Source: JBJYIN01 sp046237015 (GTDB lineage Bacteria > Pseudomonadota > Gammaproteobacteria > Enterobacterales > Enterobacteriaceae). Taken from it: DNA of 64,000 nucleotides. The stretch is from assembly GCF_046237015.1 (NCBI RefSeq), contig NZ_JBJYIN010000001.1, positions 248,001 to 312,000 on the forward strand, in the 5' to 3' direction. The position numbers and the translations under genes are program-made. Numbering within the stretch: position 1 is the first letter of the stretch; every line of letters starts with the position of its first letter. This document shows, one piece after another, positions 36,152 through 45,008 of this stretch. Below the pieces are notes generated by a model. That model had not been told where the DNA came from. It worked only from the letters and a program-made list of their open reading frames with translations, and did no database searches.

Positions 36152-36706
36152 GACGTCCCTGAGGTATAAATAAAAAAGGAGTGTTAGATAAAAAAAGGCC
36201 AAACTCAATAAAAAACAATCGGTGTATTTTATTTTTATGATCCACGCCGCAATTATTCATTCTTTATTTCAAGCATGAATCCATTGTTCAAATTTCCATT
36301 TTTAACCAGCATCACACACTCTAAAAATCACCAAAGTAAAAACCTCTCACAACAAGCATAAAAAACAAAAGGTTAAACACTTATAAATAAAACAAAATAG
36401 ATTATAGAATTAACAAATAAAATAAATTCATCGATTTTATAGATAACACCATTTCTATTACGAGTTAGTATAGCGCAGTTTACGATGATAAAAATAGCGT
36501 CGACAAGAAATCAAACGACTCTGGGTTGTGCATTCATTTTATGTTTGTTATTTATTCGATGAAATTTTATTGAGTTGTTTAATTTATTGTAAATGAAACA
36601 TATTCGCAACATATAATAAATGAACCTCAAATAATTCGAGTTATGAAACAAAACCCCATGTTTTGAGCAGAAACTTGAGTATGACAGGTAAAGAAAGGAG
36701 CTTTTT
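36152..36706. promoter_or_regulatory. AT-rich divergent promoter region, LysR/CitMHS
   Basis: A 555-bp gap rich in A and T with no gene that I can support. It should hold the divergent promoters and LysR sites, but no clear operator stands out. The last 85 bp contain a short ERIC-ended element. Confidence 0.5.
36622..36690 (+). repeat. Miniature ERIC-ended element (about 69 bp)
   Basis: Degenerate left end CCTCAAATAATTCGAGTT and right end AACTTGAGTATGACAGGTA enclose only about 28 bp, with a CAAAAC/GTTTTG hairpin. It ends 16 bp before the CitMHS start, so it forms the gene's leader. Confidence 0.6.
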
Positions 36707-38029
36707 ATGCTAGCCCTCATCGGGGTGCTCACCATAGCCACCCTGCTATTTTTCATCATGACAAAACGAATGTCGCCGCTCGTGGCATTGATTGTTATCC
36801 CTGTCATTGGCGCACTTGCCGCCGGAAGTGGCACAGATACGGCAAAATATATCGTTGATGGTATTACCAAGCTCGCGCCAATGGCTGCCATGTTTGTGTT
36901 CGCTATTGCCTTCTTTGGCGTCGTAACGGATGCGGGCATGTTTGATCCCATTATCAAAGGGATTTTGCGCATGGTTGGCACCAACCCGGTCAAAATCATC
37001 ATTGGTACTGGCGTCCTGGCATTGATTGCCCATCTGGATGGTAACGGCGCCGTCACATTCCTGATCACGATTCCAGCCATGCTGCCGCTGTTTAATAAGC
37101 TTGGCATGGATAAACGCATTCTGGTCGGTATTACCGCACTGAGCGCTGGCGTTAACTTTCTGCCCTGGACAGGCCCAATGATCCGTGCAGCGGCAGCGCT
37201 GAATACGACCACGCATGACCTTTTTATTCCTCTGATTCCGGCACAAGTGTGTGGCCTGACCTTTATGGTCCTAATGGGCTATTACTGGGGTAAAAAAGAA
37301 GAAAAACGTCTGGGTCTGGCGGCAGGTAACCCATTATCCAGCGGAGAACATGACGTTAGTACCGAACAACACGTCAAAGAATTGACCGATGCTGAAAAAG
37401 CATTACGTCGTCCACGTATGTTCTGGGTAAACATTGCGCTGGTCATTGCTGTTATCGGCACGATGGTATTTACCAAGATATCACCGACCGTTGCCTTCAT
37501 GATCGCGCTGACGCTGGCGCTGATGTTCAACTATCCAAATGTTGAAATGCAGAAAGAACGTATCAATGCACACGCCAAAGCCGCATTGATGATGGCCAGT
37601 ATTCTGTTCGCTGCTGGCGCGTTTACCGGCATCATGAGTGGCACTGGTATGCTGAAAGCCATGTCGCTGTCGGCAGTCAGTTTCGTACCAGAATCCTTCG
37701 CATCCCACATCCCATTCATCGTCGGCCTGATCTCCATGCCGCTGAGCCTGGTCTTTGACCCGGACTCTTACTACTTCGGCATCATGCCTGTTATCGCACA
37801 TACCGTGGATATGCTGGGTGTTCCTCCCATTCAGGTTGCTCAAGCTTCGGTACTGGGACAAATGACCACGGGCTTCCCGGTCAGTCCGCTAACGCCAGCG
37901 ACATTCCTGTTGGTCAGCCTTGCTGGCGTTGACCTCGCCGATCACCAGAAATTCTCGATTCCTGTGCTCTGGGCCGCAAGCGTCATCATGACGTTCGCCT
38001 GCGTAATCTTCGGGGTCTTCCCCCTCTAG
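36707..38029 (+). CDS. CitMHS-family citrate-like carboxylate:H+ symporter
   Basis: A 440-residue, about 12-helix inner-membrane transporter of the CitMHS family, whose known members carry metal-citrate complexes. Membrane motifs include FGVVTDAGMFDP, LDGNGAVTF and the C-terminal DPDSYYFGIMPV and TGFPVSPLTPATF. AAAGGAG stands before the ATG. It heads the operon with the AtuA-like and CoA transferase genes, so the cargo is probably their substrate. Confidence 0.87.
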   Translation: MLALIGVLTIATLLFFIMTKRMSPLVALIVIPVIGALAAGSGTDTAKYIVDGITKLAPMAAMFVFAIAFFGVVTDAGMFDPIIKGILRMVGTNPVKIIIGTGVLALIAHLDGNGAVTFLITIPAMLPLFNKLGMDKRILVGITALSAGVNFLPWTGPMIRAAAALNTTTHDLFIPLIPAQVCGLTFMVLMGYYWGKKEEKRLGLAAGNPLSSGEHDVSTEQHVKELTDAEKALRRPRMFWVNIALVIAVIGTMVFTKISPTVAFMIALTLALMFNYPNVEMQKERINAHAKAALMMASILFAAGAFTGIMSGTGMLKAMSLSAVSFVPESFASHIPFIVGLISMPLSLVFDPDSYYFGIMPVIAHTVDMLGVPPIQVAQASVLGQMTTGFPVSPLTPATFLLVSLAGVDLADHQKFSIPVLWAASVIMTFACVIFGVFPL

Positions 38030-38093
38030 GAAAGCAGCACGATTTCCCACGGATTACGACAAAAGACACGCTTAATTAACAAAAGGGTTTTTT

Positions 38094-39434
38094 ATGAAGA
38101 CTATTCGTATTGGTTCCGGTGCTGGCTATGCTGGCGATCGTATCGAACCGGCAGTAGAACTGGCACAGAAAGGGGATATTCAATATCTGGTTTTTGAATG
38201 TCTGGCAGAACGTACTATCGCTATCGGTCAAAAGCAGAAGCAACAAAACCCAGAAAAAGGTTACAACGAACTATTGGCGGACAGAATGCATGCCGTGCTG
38301 CCGCTTTGCCTTGAAAAAGGGATTAAAATCATCACCAACATGGGATCGGCCAATCCTGTGGCAGCCGGCCAGCGTGTACTGGAAATTGCGAAAGAACTGG
38401 GTGCAACCAAGCTGAAAATCGCCGTAGTGACCGGGGATGATGTACATACCACGCTGATTAATCAGGATGCGAATCTGGATGAAATTGGCAAGCCCATCTC
38501 TTCCTGTGGCAAAGATATTATCTCGGCCAATGCTTACCTGGGTGCCGATGCGCTGGTAGAAGCGCTGCGTCAAGGGGCTGATATCATTATCGCGGGTCGT
38601 GTATCAGACCCTTCCCTGTTCCTATCGGCGATGATGTACGAATTCGGCTGGGCGGCAGATGATTGGAACCATTTAGGTAAAGGTACCTGTATCGGTCATT
38701 TATTGGAATGCGCCGGCCAAATCACGGGTGGCTACTATGCCGATCCCGGTTTCAAAGACATCCCCAATCTTGAACGTTTGGGTTTCCCGATTGCCGAAAT
38801 TACCGAAGACGGCAACGCCGTTATCACCAAGGTCGCAGGTTCCGGTGGATGCGTTTGTGTCGACACCTGTAAAGAACAATTACTGTACGAAATTCACCGT
38901 CCAGACAGCTATATCACGCCTGATGTCATCGCCGATTTCAGCCATGTCACCTTCACGCAAGACGGTGAAAACCGAGTTCGTGTGCAAGGCGCAACCGGGC
39001 GCGCGAAAACCGATACGTTAAAAGTGTCGGTCGGCTATCAGGATGGTTTCATTGGCGAGGGGGAAATTTCTTATGCCGGCCCCGGTGCTGTTGCTCGTGG
39101 ACGTCTGGCATTGGATATCGTCAAAGGACGTTTTGCCCTATGCCAGTTTGCACCACAGGAAATCCGTTATGACCTGATCGGCGTTGATTCTCTGCACGGC
39201 GTCCAGCGTTCAGAAAACAGCCAGCCTTACGAAGTACGTGCCCGCGTTGCGGCTCGCTGTACCTCCCGTGCTCAGGCGGTCAAAATCGGTAATGAAGTTG
39301 AAACACTTTATACCAATGGTCCTGCCGGCGGTGGTGGTGTAAACAAATCCGTTAAAGAAATTCTGGCGATGGACTCCACCCTGCTATCTCGCGCTTGTGT
39401 CACGCCTGCCGTTGATTATCTGGAGATTAAATAA
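38094..39434 (+). CDS. AtuA/DUF1446 family protein, large domain
   Basis: A 446-residue cytoplasmic protein of the acyclic terpene utilisation AtuA family (DUF1446). It begins IRIGSGAGYAGDRIEPAVEL and has GRVSDPSLF, GKGTCIGHLLECAGQ and AGPGAVARGR blocks. Biochemical function is unknown for the family. In longer homologues it is fused to a C-terminal ferredoxin-like domain; here that domain is the next gene, overlapping by one base (TAATG). The terpene role is unlikely here because no acyclic terpene genes lie nearby. Confidence 0.85.
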   Translation: MKTIRIGSGAGYAGDRIEPAVELAQKGDIQYLVFECLAERTIAIGQKQKQQNPEKGYNELLADRMHAVLPLCLEKGIKIITNMGSANPVAAGQRVLEIAKELGATKLKIAVVTGDDVHTTLINQDANLDEIGKPISSCGKDIISANAYLGADALVEALRQGADIIIAGRVSDPSLFLSAMMYEFGWAADDWNHLGKGTCIGHLLECAGQITGGYYADPGFKDIPNLERLGFPIAEITEDGNAVITKVAGSGGCVCVDTCKEQLLYEIHRPDSYITPDVIADFSHVTFTQDGENRVRVQGATGRAKTDTLKVSVGYQDGFIGEGEISYAGPGAVARGRLALDIVKGRFALCQFAPQEIRYDLIGVDSLHGVQRSENSQPYEVRARVAARCTSRAQAVKIGNEVETLYTNGPAGGGGVNKSVKEILAMDSTLLSRACVTPAVDYLEIK

Positions 39435-39733
39435 TGAAACTGCGTGAAATTGCTCATTCCCGTACTGGGGATAAAGGAAATACATCCAATATCTCACTCA
39501 TTGCTTTCCGTGCGGAAGATTACGCAATATTGAAAGAGAAAATAACGACCGAAAAAGTCAAAGCCTGGTTTACCGATATCGTGACAGGTGAGGTTGTCCG
39601 TTATGAATTACCTGAAATCGGCGCTCTGAATTTTGTCATGTATGGTGCGTTGGGCGGTGGTGTAACGCGTTCACTGGCGCTAGATATGCATGGTAAAGGG
39701 TTGAGCTCTGCAATATTAGACATGGATATCTAA
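39434..39733 (+). CDS. AtuA C-terminal-type small protein
   Basis: A 99-residue protein that matches the C-terminal ferredoxin-like domain of AtuA (LREIAHSRTGDKGNTSNIS; FVMYGALGGGVTRSLALD). It starts on the last base of the previous stop and is probably translationally coupled to it, forming a two-subunit AtuA. A strong hairpin follows at 39751-39783. Confidence 0.83.
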   Translation: MKLREIAHSRTGDKGNTSNISLIAFRAEDYAILKEKITTEKVKAWFTDIVTGEVVRYELPEIGALNFVMYGALGGGVTRSLALDMHGKGLSSAILDMDI

Positions 39734-39750
39734 CCGGATTGTTGGGAATA

Positions 39751-39783
39751 ATAATGTGGGGGGAATTCACCCCCACCCATTAT
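39751..39783 (+). terminator. Strong hairpin after the small AtuA gene
   Basis: ATAATG...GTGGGGG pairs with CCCCCAC...CATTAT around GAATT. It may end transcription or separate the transporter/AtuA part from the CoA transferase part; no T run follows. Confidence 0.5.
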
Positions 39784-39907
39784 CCCTAAATAAATAATAT
39801 TCGCCGTCAATATCCGAATTCAAAGTAATTCAACTTACAGGGATTACGTTATTCTTTTGAATAATGCAATCAGTTCCCCTGTCATTTGAAATAGGACGAA
39901 TACATTT

Positions 39908-39936
39908 CATCTCAGATAGTTTTTCAATCTGAGATG
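39908..39936 (+). promoter_or_regulatory. Perfect inverted repeat before atoD
   Basis: Ten-base-pair arms CATCTCAGAT and ATCTGAGATG, separated by nine bases, lie 35 bp before the atoD start. An operator or an mRNA hairpin is possible. Confidence 0.6.
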
Positions 39937-39970
39937 GATATTGGTGGCCATTTTTCAGAGTAATAATGTC

Positions 39971-40627
39971 ATGAATAGCAAAATCATTGATGCCAGCCAT
40001 TTTCGCTCATATTTATTTGACGGAATGACAATTATGTTCGGTGGTTTTATGGGCGTCGGAACCCCGAAATTATTGGTAGATGAAATAATCAAATCCGGCG
40101 TCTCTGATTTAACGATTATTGGTAATGATACCGGGTTTGTCGATACCGGCGTTGGCCCCTTAATAGCCAATGGTCAGGTAAAAAAAGTGATAGCTTCACA
40201 TATTGGCACTAATGCGGAAACCGGTCGCCGGATGATCGCAGGCGAAATGGATGTGGAGCTCGTTCCACAAGGTACCTTGGCAGAGCGTATTCGCAGCGGC
40301 GGCGCAGGTCTGGGTGGATTTTTAACCCCAACCGGCGTAGGCACAATCGTTGAAGATAATAAACAAAAAATAACGATTAACGACATCACTTATTTATTAG
40401 AACTACCGCTAAAAGCGGATTTAGCAATATTACAAGCCAGTATTGCCGACGCCAGTGGAAATCTGATTTATAACCTGACCGCTCGTAATTTTAATCCTCT
40501 TATTGCACTGGCAGCCAAAAAAGTCGTTGCGCAATGTGATCAGGTAATTCCCGTAGGACAATTAGCACCGGAATGTATTGTCACTCCTGCCGCACTGGTT
40601 GATCACCTTTATTTGGGAGAAAAATAA
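39971..40627 (+). CDS. atoD: 3-oxoacid/acetate CoA-transferase alpha subunit (AtoD type)
   Basis: A 218-residue family-I CoA-transferase A subunit, close to E. coli AtoD (DGMTIMFGGFMGVGTP; IGTNAETGRRMIAGEMDVEL; GGAGLGGFLTPTGVGT). ATG 39971 matches the E. coli start; a GTG at 39941 is possible. Its TAA overlaps the atoA ATG by one base. It activates a short-chain or 3-keto acid with acetyl- or succinyl-CoA; the substrate is unknown. Confidence 0.9.
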   Translation: MNSKIIDASHFRSYLFDGMTIMFGGFMGVGTPKLLVDEIIKSGVSDLTIIGNDTGFVDTGVGPLIANGQVKKVIASHIGTNAETGRRMIAGEMDVELVPQGTLAERIRSGGAGLGGFLTPTGVGTIVEDNKQKITINDITYLLELPLKADLAILQASIADASGNLIYNLTARNFNPLIALAAKKVVAQCDQVIPVGQLAPECIVTPAALVDHLYLGEK

Positions 40628-41274
40628 TGGACGCTAAAGAATTAATTGCCCGGCGTGTGGCGTTAGAACTTCAAAACGGCGATGTGGTTAATCTCGGTAT
40701 TGGTTTGCCAACTAAAGTCGCAAATTATGTTCCGGAAAACGTTCAGGTCACGTTTCAATCTGAAAATGGCTTTTTGGGATTAGGTGCCGTTACTGAGCCA
40801 GACACCAATCTGGTCAATGCAGGTGGTCAACCCTGTGGCATGGTTCCTGGTGCAGCCATGTTCGATAGTGCGTTTTCCTTTGCCTTGATTCGCGGTGGTC
40901 ACGTTGATATTTGCGTGCTCGGTGGCCTACAGGTTGATGAACACGGCAGCCTGGCCAACTGGATGGTGCCGGGGAAAATGGTACCAGGAATGGGTGGGGC
41001 AATGGATCTGGTAGTTGGCGCGAAAAAAGTCATTATCGCGCTGGAGCACTGTGCAAAAAATGGTGATGCCAAATTATTACACCAGTGCACTTACCCGCTC
41101 ACCGCTGTTAATAAAGTCAGTATGGTCGTCACCGAACTGGCGGTATTCCATTTTATTCAGCAACAAATGGTGCTGAGTGAAATAAGCCCAGATATCACCA
41201 TTGACGAATTACGCCAGAAAACCGAAGCAAACTTTATTGTTTCCCCTGATTTACAACCAATGAAAATAAATTAA
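40627..41274 (+). CDS. atoA: 3-oxoacid/acetate CoA-transferase beta subunit (AtoA type)
   Basis: A 215-residue B subunit with the catalytic glutamate in the SENGFLGLG motif (near residue 47) and the GGHVDICVLGGLQVDEHG block. It is coupled to atoD (TAATG) and forms the heterotetramer with it. The thiolase gene follows after 11 bp. Confidence 0.9.
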   Translation: MDAKELIARRVALELQNGDVVNLGIGLPTKVANYVPENVQVTFQSENGFLGLGAVTEPDTNLVNAGGQPCGMVPGAAMFDSAFSFALIRGGHVDICVLGGLQVDEHGSLANWMVPGKMVPGMGGAMDLVVGAKKVIIALEHCAKNGDAKLLHQCTYPLTAVNKVSMVVTELAVFHFIQQQMVLSEISPDITIDELRQKTEANFIVSPDLQPMKIN

Positions 41275-41285
41275 TAGAGGCGACC

Positions 41286-42464
41286 ATGAACGACTCCGTT
41301 GTTATTGTTAATGCAAAAAGAACTGCTATTGGTAAGTTCGGGGGCAGTCTGGCGAATACGTCTGCCATTGACATGGCTTCTGCCACCATTAAAGACTGTC
41401 TATCATCGCTGCCGGAAAATCTGGCAATTGATGAAGTTATTCTGGGTAATGTGTTACAAGCCGGTTTAGGGCAAAATCCTGCACATCAGGCGACGATTGC
41501 ATCTGGCCTTGCCATTGAAACGCCGTCGTTTACCGTCAGCAAAGTATGCGGTTCCGGCTTAAAAGCCGTAGCGCTGGGCGCTCAGTCGATTTTGTCAGGT
41601 GACAATCAGGTTTGTATCACTGGTGGCATGGAAAATATGAGTGCAGCGCCTTACCTGCTGGAAAAAGCACGCCATGGCTATCGAATGGGGCATGGTAAAC
41701 TGATCGACATGATGATTCAGGATGGTTTGTGGTGCGCTTTTAACGATTATCACATGGGAACAACGGCAGAAAATATCGCAGAGCGCTACCAACTCACTCG
41801 CGAGGAGCAAGATCAGGTTGCTTTGGCATCGCAGCAAAAAGCCATTGCCGCGATTGAGAACGGTCGTTTCAACGCTGAAATCACCCCCATTTCCCTGCGC
41901 GTTAAAAAAGAAACCCGGATTTTCGCTCAGGACGAATTCCCACGTGCAGATACGACGCTGGCATCACTAGCAGCGCTACGTCCCGCATTTTCAGCTAACG
42001 GCACCGTTACCGCAGGCAATGCGTCAGGCATCAACGATGCCGCCGCAACGCTGGTCTTAATGAGAGAATCAGAGGCCAAAAAACAAGGTATTAAGCCATT
42101 AGCACGAATTCGTAGCTGGGCATCTGCTGGCGTACCAAGTGAAGTCATGGGGTTAGGGCCGATCCCTGCGACACAGAAAGCCTTACTCAAAGCGGGTTTA
42201 ACCATTAACGATATCGATCTGATCGAAGCAAATGAAGCCTTTGCCGCTCAATACCTAGCGGTACAGCGTGATTTGCAACTCGATCCTCAAAAAGTCAACG
42301 TCAATGGCGGCGCAATCGCGTTAGGCCACCCCATTGGAGCCAGCGGTGCACGTATTTTAGTGACGCTGATCCACGCGTTGCATAGCTATGATAAAACTCT
42401 GGGTCTGGCAACACTGTGCATTGGTGGTGGGCAAGGTATCGCGATGGTGGTTGAACGCGTCTAA
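41286..42464 (+). CDS. atoB: Acetyl-CoA acetyltransferase (thiolase)
   Basis: A 392-residue thiolase with acyl-accepting cysteine C88 (KVCGSGLKAV), NEAFAAQ, the catalytic histidine in GGAIALGHPIGASG and the second cysteine in LCIGGGQG. GAGGCGA lies before the ATG. As the last gene of the operon it would split a 3-ketoacyl-CoA to acetyl-CoA and a shortened acyl-CoA. Confidence 0.92.
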   Translation: MNDSVVIVNAKRTAIGKFGGSLANTSAIDMASATIKDCLSSLPENLAIDEVILGNVLQAGLGQNPAHQATIASGLAIETPSFTVSKVCGSGLKAVALGAQSILSGDNQVCITGGMENMSAAPYLLEKARHGYRMGHGKLIDMMIQDGLWCAFNDYHMGTTAENIAERYQLTREEQDQVALASQQKAIAAIENGRFNAEITPISLRVKKETRIFAQDEFPRADTTLASLAALRPAFSANGTVTAGNASGINDAAATLVLMRESEAKKQGIKPLARIRSWASAGVPSEVMGLGPIPATQKALLKAGLTINDIDLIEANEAFAAQYLAVQRDLQLDPQKVNVNGGAIALGHPIGASGARILVTLIHALHSYDKTLGLATLCIGGGQGIAMVVERV

Positions 42465-42505
42465 CCCACAGCATACGTGCCACTTAATCGCGCGTATCTC
42501 TCACC

Positions 42506-42531
42506 ATTCCCCGCCAGCACAGGCGGGGAAT
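42506..42531. terminator. Hairpin between convergent thiolase and chemoreceptor genes
   Basis: A perfect ten-base-pair stem ATTCCCCGCC/GGCGGGGAAT with a 6-nt loop lies 41 bp after the thiolase stop. T runs are weak. Confidence 0.55.
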
Positions 42532-42583
42532 GATCAAGCATAATCAAAATGCTACGTTTAAAACGTTTTCCAATTCGTACCGG

Positions 42584-44221
42584 CTACCCGGCATGCGCAG
42601 AGCGATGAATAATGGGCAATGACGGGAGCGGTTGTCGCTCTTCAACACTCTGCTCCTGAACCGCAGCCTGATTAATTTTGAACACAGCAACTGCATCACG
42701 CAAAAATCCCGCCTGTTCTTCCAAAGCCGCTGATGCAGAAGCAGACTCTTCCACCAGCGCGGCGTTTTGCTGCGTGACACGATCCATTTCTGTCACGGCC
42801 TGTCCGACCTGATCAATCCCTCGACTTTGCTCATCAGAAGCAGACGCAATTTCGCCCATAATATCCGTCACCCGGCTCACCGCACCGACAATTTCTTTCA
42901 TCGTATCGCCCGCTTCTTTCGCCTGTGAAGATCCCATACTCACACGGCTAGCGGAGTCATCAATCAATGATTTGATTTCTTTAGCTGCCTGGGCACTACG
43001 TTGAGCCAATGTACGCACTTCCCCTGCCACAACTGCAAAACCACGCCCTTGCTCTCCAGCACGAGCGGCTTCAACCGCGGCATTCAGAGCCAAAATGTTG
43101 GTTTGAAAAGCAATGCTATCGATCACACTGGTGATATGAGCAATTTTTTGGGAGCTGTCAGAAATATCACTCATGGTTCTGACAACATTATCGACAACAA
43201 CGCCGCCTTTTCCTGCCGTCTCCGAGGCACTTTTTGCCAGTTGAGCCGCTTGTCGGGCATTGTCAGTATTCAACCGCACCGTCGAAGTCAGTTGCTCCAT
43301 ACTCGCAGCCGTTTCCTGCAATGATGCAGCCTGCTGTTCAGTACGTGAGGATAAATCATTGCTACCCGCCGAAATCTCACTGGCTCCCGAATAGATAGCA
43401 TGCGAACTGTCGCGAACCAGCCCCACCGTATTGATCAATGACTGTTGCATATGGCGTAACCCAGCCGCCAATTGACTCATTTCATTACGTCCATCGGCAT
43501 TAATATGCAGCGTTAAATCCCCCTCGGCGATAGCACTAATATGCCGCATTAATGCATGTAATGGTTGTAACAAAATACGCTGCAATCCGATCCAGCTTAG
43601 AATAATCGCCAACACAACCACCACCGTAGTGGCCCCCAATAGCCATAAAATAGTTGCAAATGCGCGATTATTTTCCTGTAATCCCTCATCGGAAAGTTGG
43701 TTTTGTGCCGCTCGCCACGCAATATAGGCATCCTGCATCGCAACATTAAATGGCGTAGCGCCATTATGTAATTTCATTGCCGACCCCGCCAATCCACTGG
43801 AAAGGGCATCAATAATATCATTCAGCAGTTTGTGATAAGCGGTGTAGCTATCCTCAAGCTTTTTAGAGAGGCTTTCATCCATTCCTGGCGGATTAGGAAT
43901 GGATAGATATTGTTTATAACTATTTTCTGATGCGCTCAATTGTGATTGTGCTTGCTGCAACAGCGCTTGCATTGCCTCCTTATCCGCATTTCCCATCATC
44001 ATGTTTTGCACGATAGAACCAATGGCGATACGCGTCTGATTCATCATGATCCATGCATCAGTAAATGCAGCGACATTCTGGTTAGAGCGTTGTGAAACAA
44101 GAAACCCTTCTTTATCGTTAATCAGCGCCCGGACCGATAGTGCACCCGTAAAAAACTGGGATATCCCTAATATAAACAGAACAATAATAAGGATGGTAAT
44201 CACTTTAATACGTTTAAACAT
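42584..44221 (-). CDS. Methyl-accepting chemotaxis protein
   Basis: A 545-residue chemoreceptor: first membrane helix (about 7-30), a periplasmic TarH-type four-helix domain (about 31-190), second helix (about 190-212), HAMP, and a signalling hairpin with the tip block EGQ-GRGFAVVAGEVRTLA. No NWETF-type C-terminal pentapeptide is present. ATG 44221 has AGAGGGTG ahead. It is convergent with the catabolic operon and may sense the same substrate. Confidence 0.9.
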   Translation of the reverse strand: MFKRIKVITILIIVLFILGISQFFTGALSVRALINDKEGFLVSQRSNQNVAAFTDAWIMMNQTRIAIGSIVQNMMMGNADKEAMQALLQQAQSQLSASENSYKQYLSIPNPPGMDESLSKKLEDSYTAYHKLLNDIIDALSSGLAGSAMKLHNGATPFNVAMQDAYIAWRAAQNQLSDEGLQENNRAFATILWLLGATTVVVVLAIILSWIGLQRILLQPLHALMRHISAIAEGDLTLHINADGRNEMSQLAAGLRHMQQSLINTVGLVRDSSHAIYSGASEISAGSNDLSSRTEQQAASLQETAASMEQLTSTVRLNTDNARQAAQLAKSASETAGKGGVVVDNVVRTMSDISDSSQKIAHITSVIDSIAFQTNILALNAAVEAARAGEQGRGFAVVAGEVRTLAQRSAQAAKEIKSLIDDSASRVSMGSSQAKEAGDTMKEIVGAVSRVTDIMGEIASASDEQSRGIDQVGQAVTEMDRVTQQNAALVEESASASAALEEQAGFLRDAVAVFKINQAAVQEQSVEERQPLPSLPIIHRSAHAG

Positions 44222-44249
44222 GTCACACCCTCTTTTTCCATAAGGACAA

Positions 44250-44410
44250 TATAAACCCTGAATAATTCGAGTTGCATGCAAGCGGAGACACAGCACATCC
44301 CCAAGCACTTATACCTGTCAATAATCAGGTAAGCGGCTCTTTGAGGGACGGTCATAAGCTGGCCTAATAACAAAACCAACGCACAGGCAACTTGAAGTAT
44401 GACGGGGATA
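44250..44410 (+). repeat. ERIC-ended element with divergent interior
   Basis: Left end CCCTGAATAATTCGAGTTGC, right end CAACTTGAAGTATGACGGGG. The interior of about 110 bp matches neither the ERIC core nor the other inserts closely. It lies directly upstream of the chemoreceptor gene. Confidence 0.7.
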
Positions 44411-44473
44411 TTTATATCGAAAAAAAGAAGATAAATATTTATCCTCCGACACAAATCAAAGAATTACCGTATA

Positions 44474-44675
44474 TATATCCTAAATAATTCAAGTTGCATG
44501 AAGGCGGAAAGTGAGGGAATCCCGATGAGCTTACTTGAGTAAGTGATTCAGGTGACAAATCTGCCGGGAGCAGATTTGAACGCTGCTTGCCGCGGCCCCA
44601 ACAGGGCGAGGCTCATGGATGAGCCGAATAACTAACGTAGCCAACGCACAAGCAGCTTGAAGTATGACGGATATA
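44474..44675 (+). repeat. ERIC element with a 74-bp internal insertion
   Basis: It carries the normal ERIC core (GAATCCCGATGAGCTTAC; GTAAGTGATTCAGGTGA) and both ends. Between GGTGA and the CGTAGCCAACGCAC block it has an extra segment with two hairpins, CAAATCTGC/GCAGATTTG and GGCTCAT/ATGAGCC. This segment resembles the interior of the elements that lack the core. Confidence 0.85.
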
Positions 44676-44682
44676 TCACAAC

Positions 44683-44716
44683 TAACACACATACAACTTA
44701 AAATATGACAGGTATA
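44683..44716 (+). repeat. ERIC right-end remnant
   Basis: ACACATACAACTTAAAATATGACAGGTATA-like sequence (degenerate copy of the ERIC right end) directly follows the full element. No left end is attached. Confidence 0.6.
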
Positions 44717-44818
44717 AAAATGGGATTAAGCATGGATTAAATAGCATGAAATATGGATGAAATAAGTAAAAAAATACCGTTATAGTTAATCTTTGAAAAA
44801 TAGCGGCAGATAACAATC

Positions 44819-44935
44819 TATGTACCCTGAATAATTCAAGTTTCAGGACAAAAACAGCGAAGCATGTTTGAACTGCGCTTGCGATGCCCCGAAGGCGTGA
44901 AGCTATCTGGCTAAATAACGCGACAAGCGAAAGAC
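44819..44935 (+). repeat. ERIC-ended element, right end lost
   Basis: The left end TGTACCCTGAATAATTCAAG and a CAAAAACAGCGAAGCATGTT-type interior are like the 32339 element. The right ERIC end cannot be found, so the boundary is approximate. Confidence 0.55.
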
Positions 44936-45008
44936 AAATTGTCCGGAAAAAATTTAACGGAACGTCTCCGGAGAGAGACAAGATGCCTCTCTCCTCATCC
45001 AGATAAGC

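Noticed and set aside
36511..37246. Long minus-strand frames opposite CitMHS
   Set aside because: They mirror a membrane-protein gene with clear homology on the plus strand, and have no ribosome binding site or recognisable domain.
44222..45008. Possible CRISPR-like or satellite array
   Set aside because: The repeats are ERIC-type elements of differing length without regular spacers.
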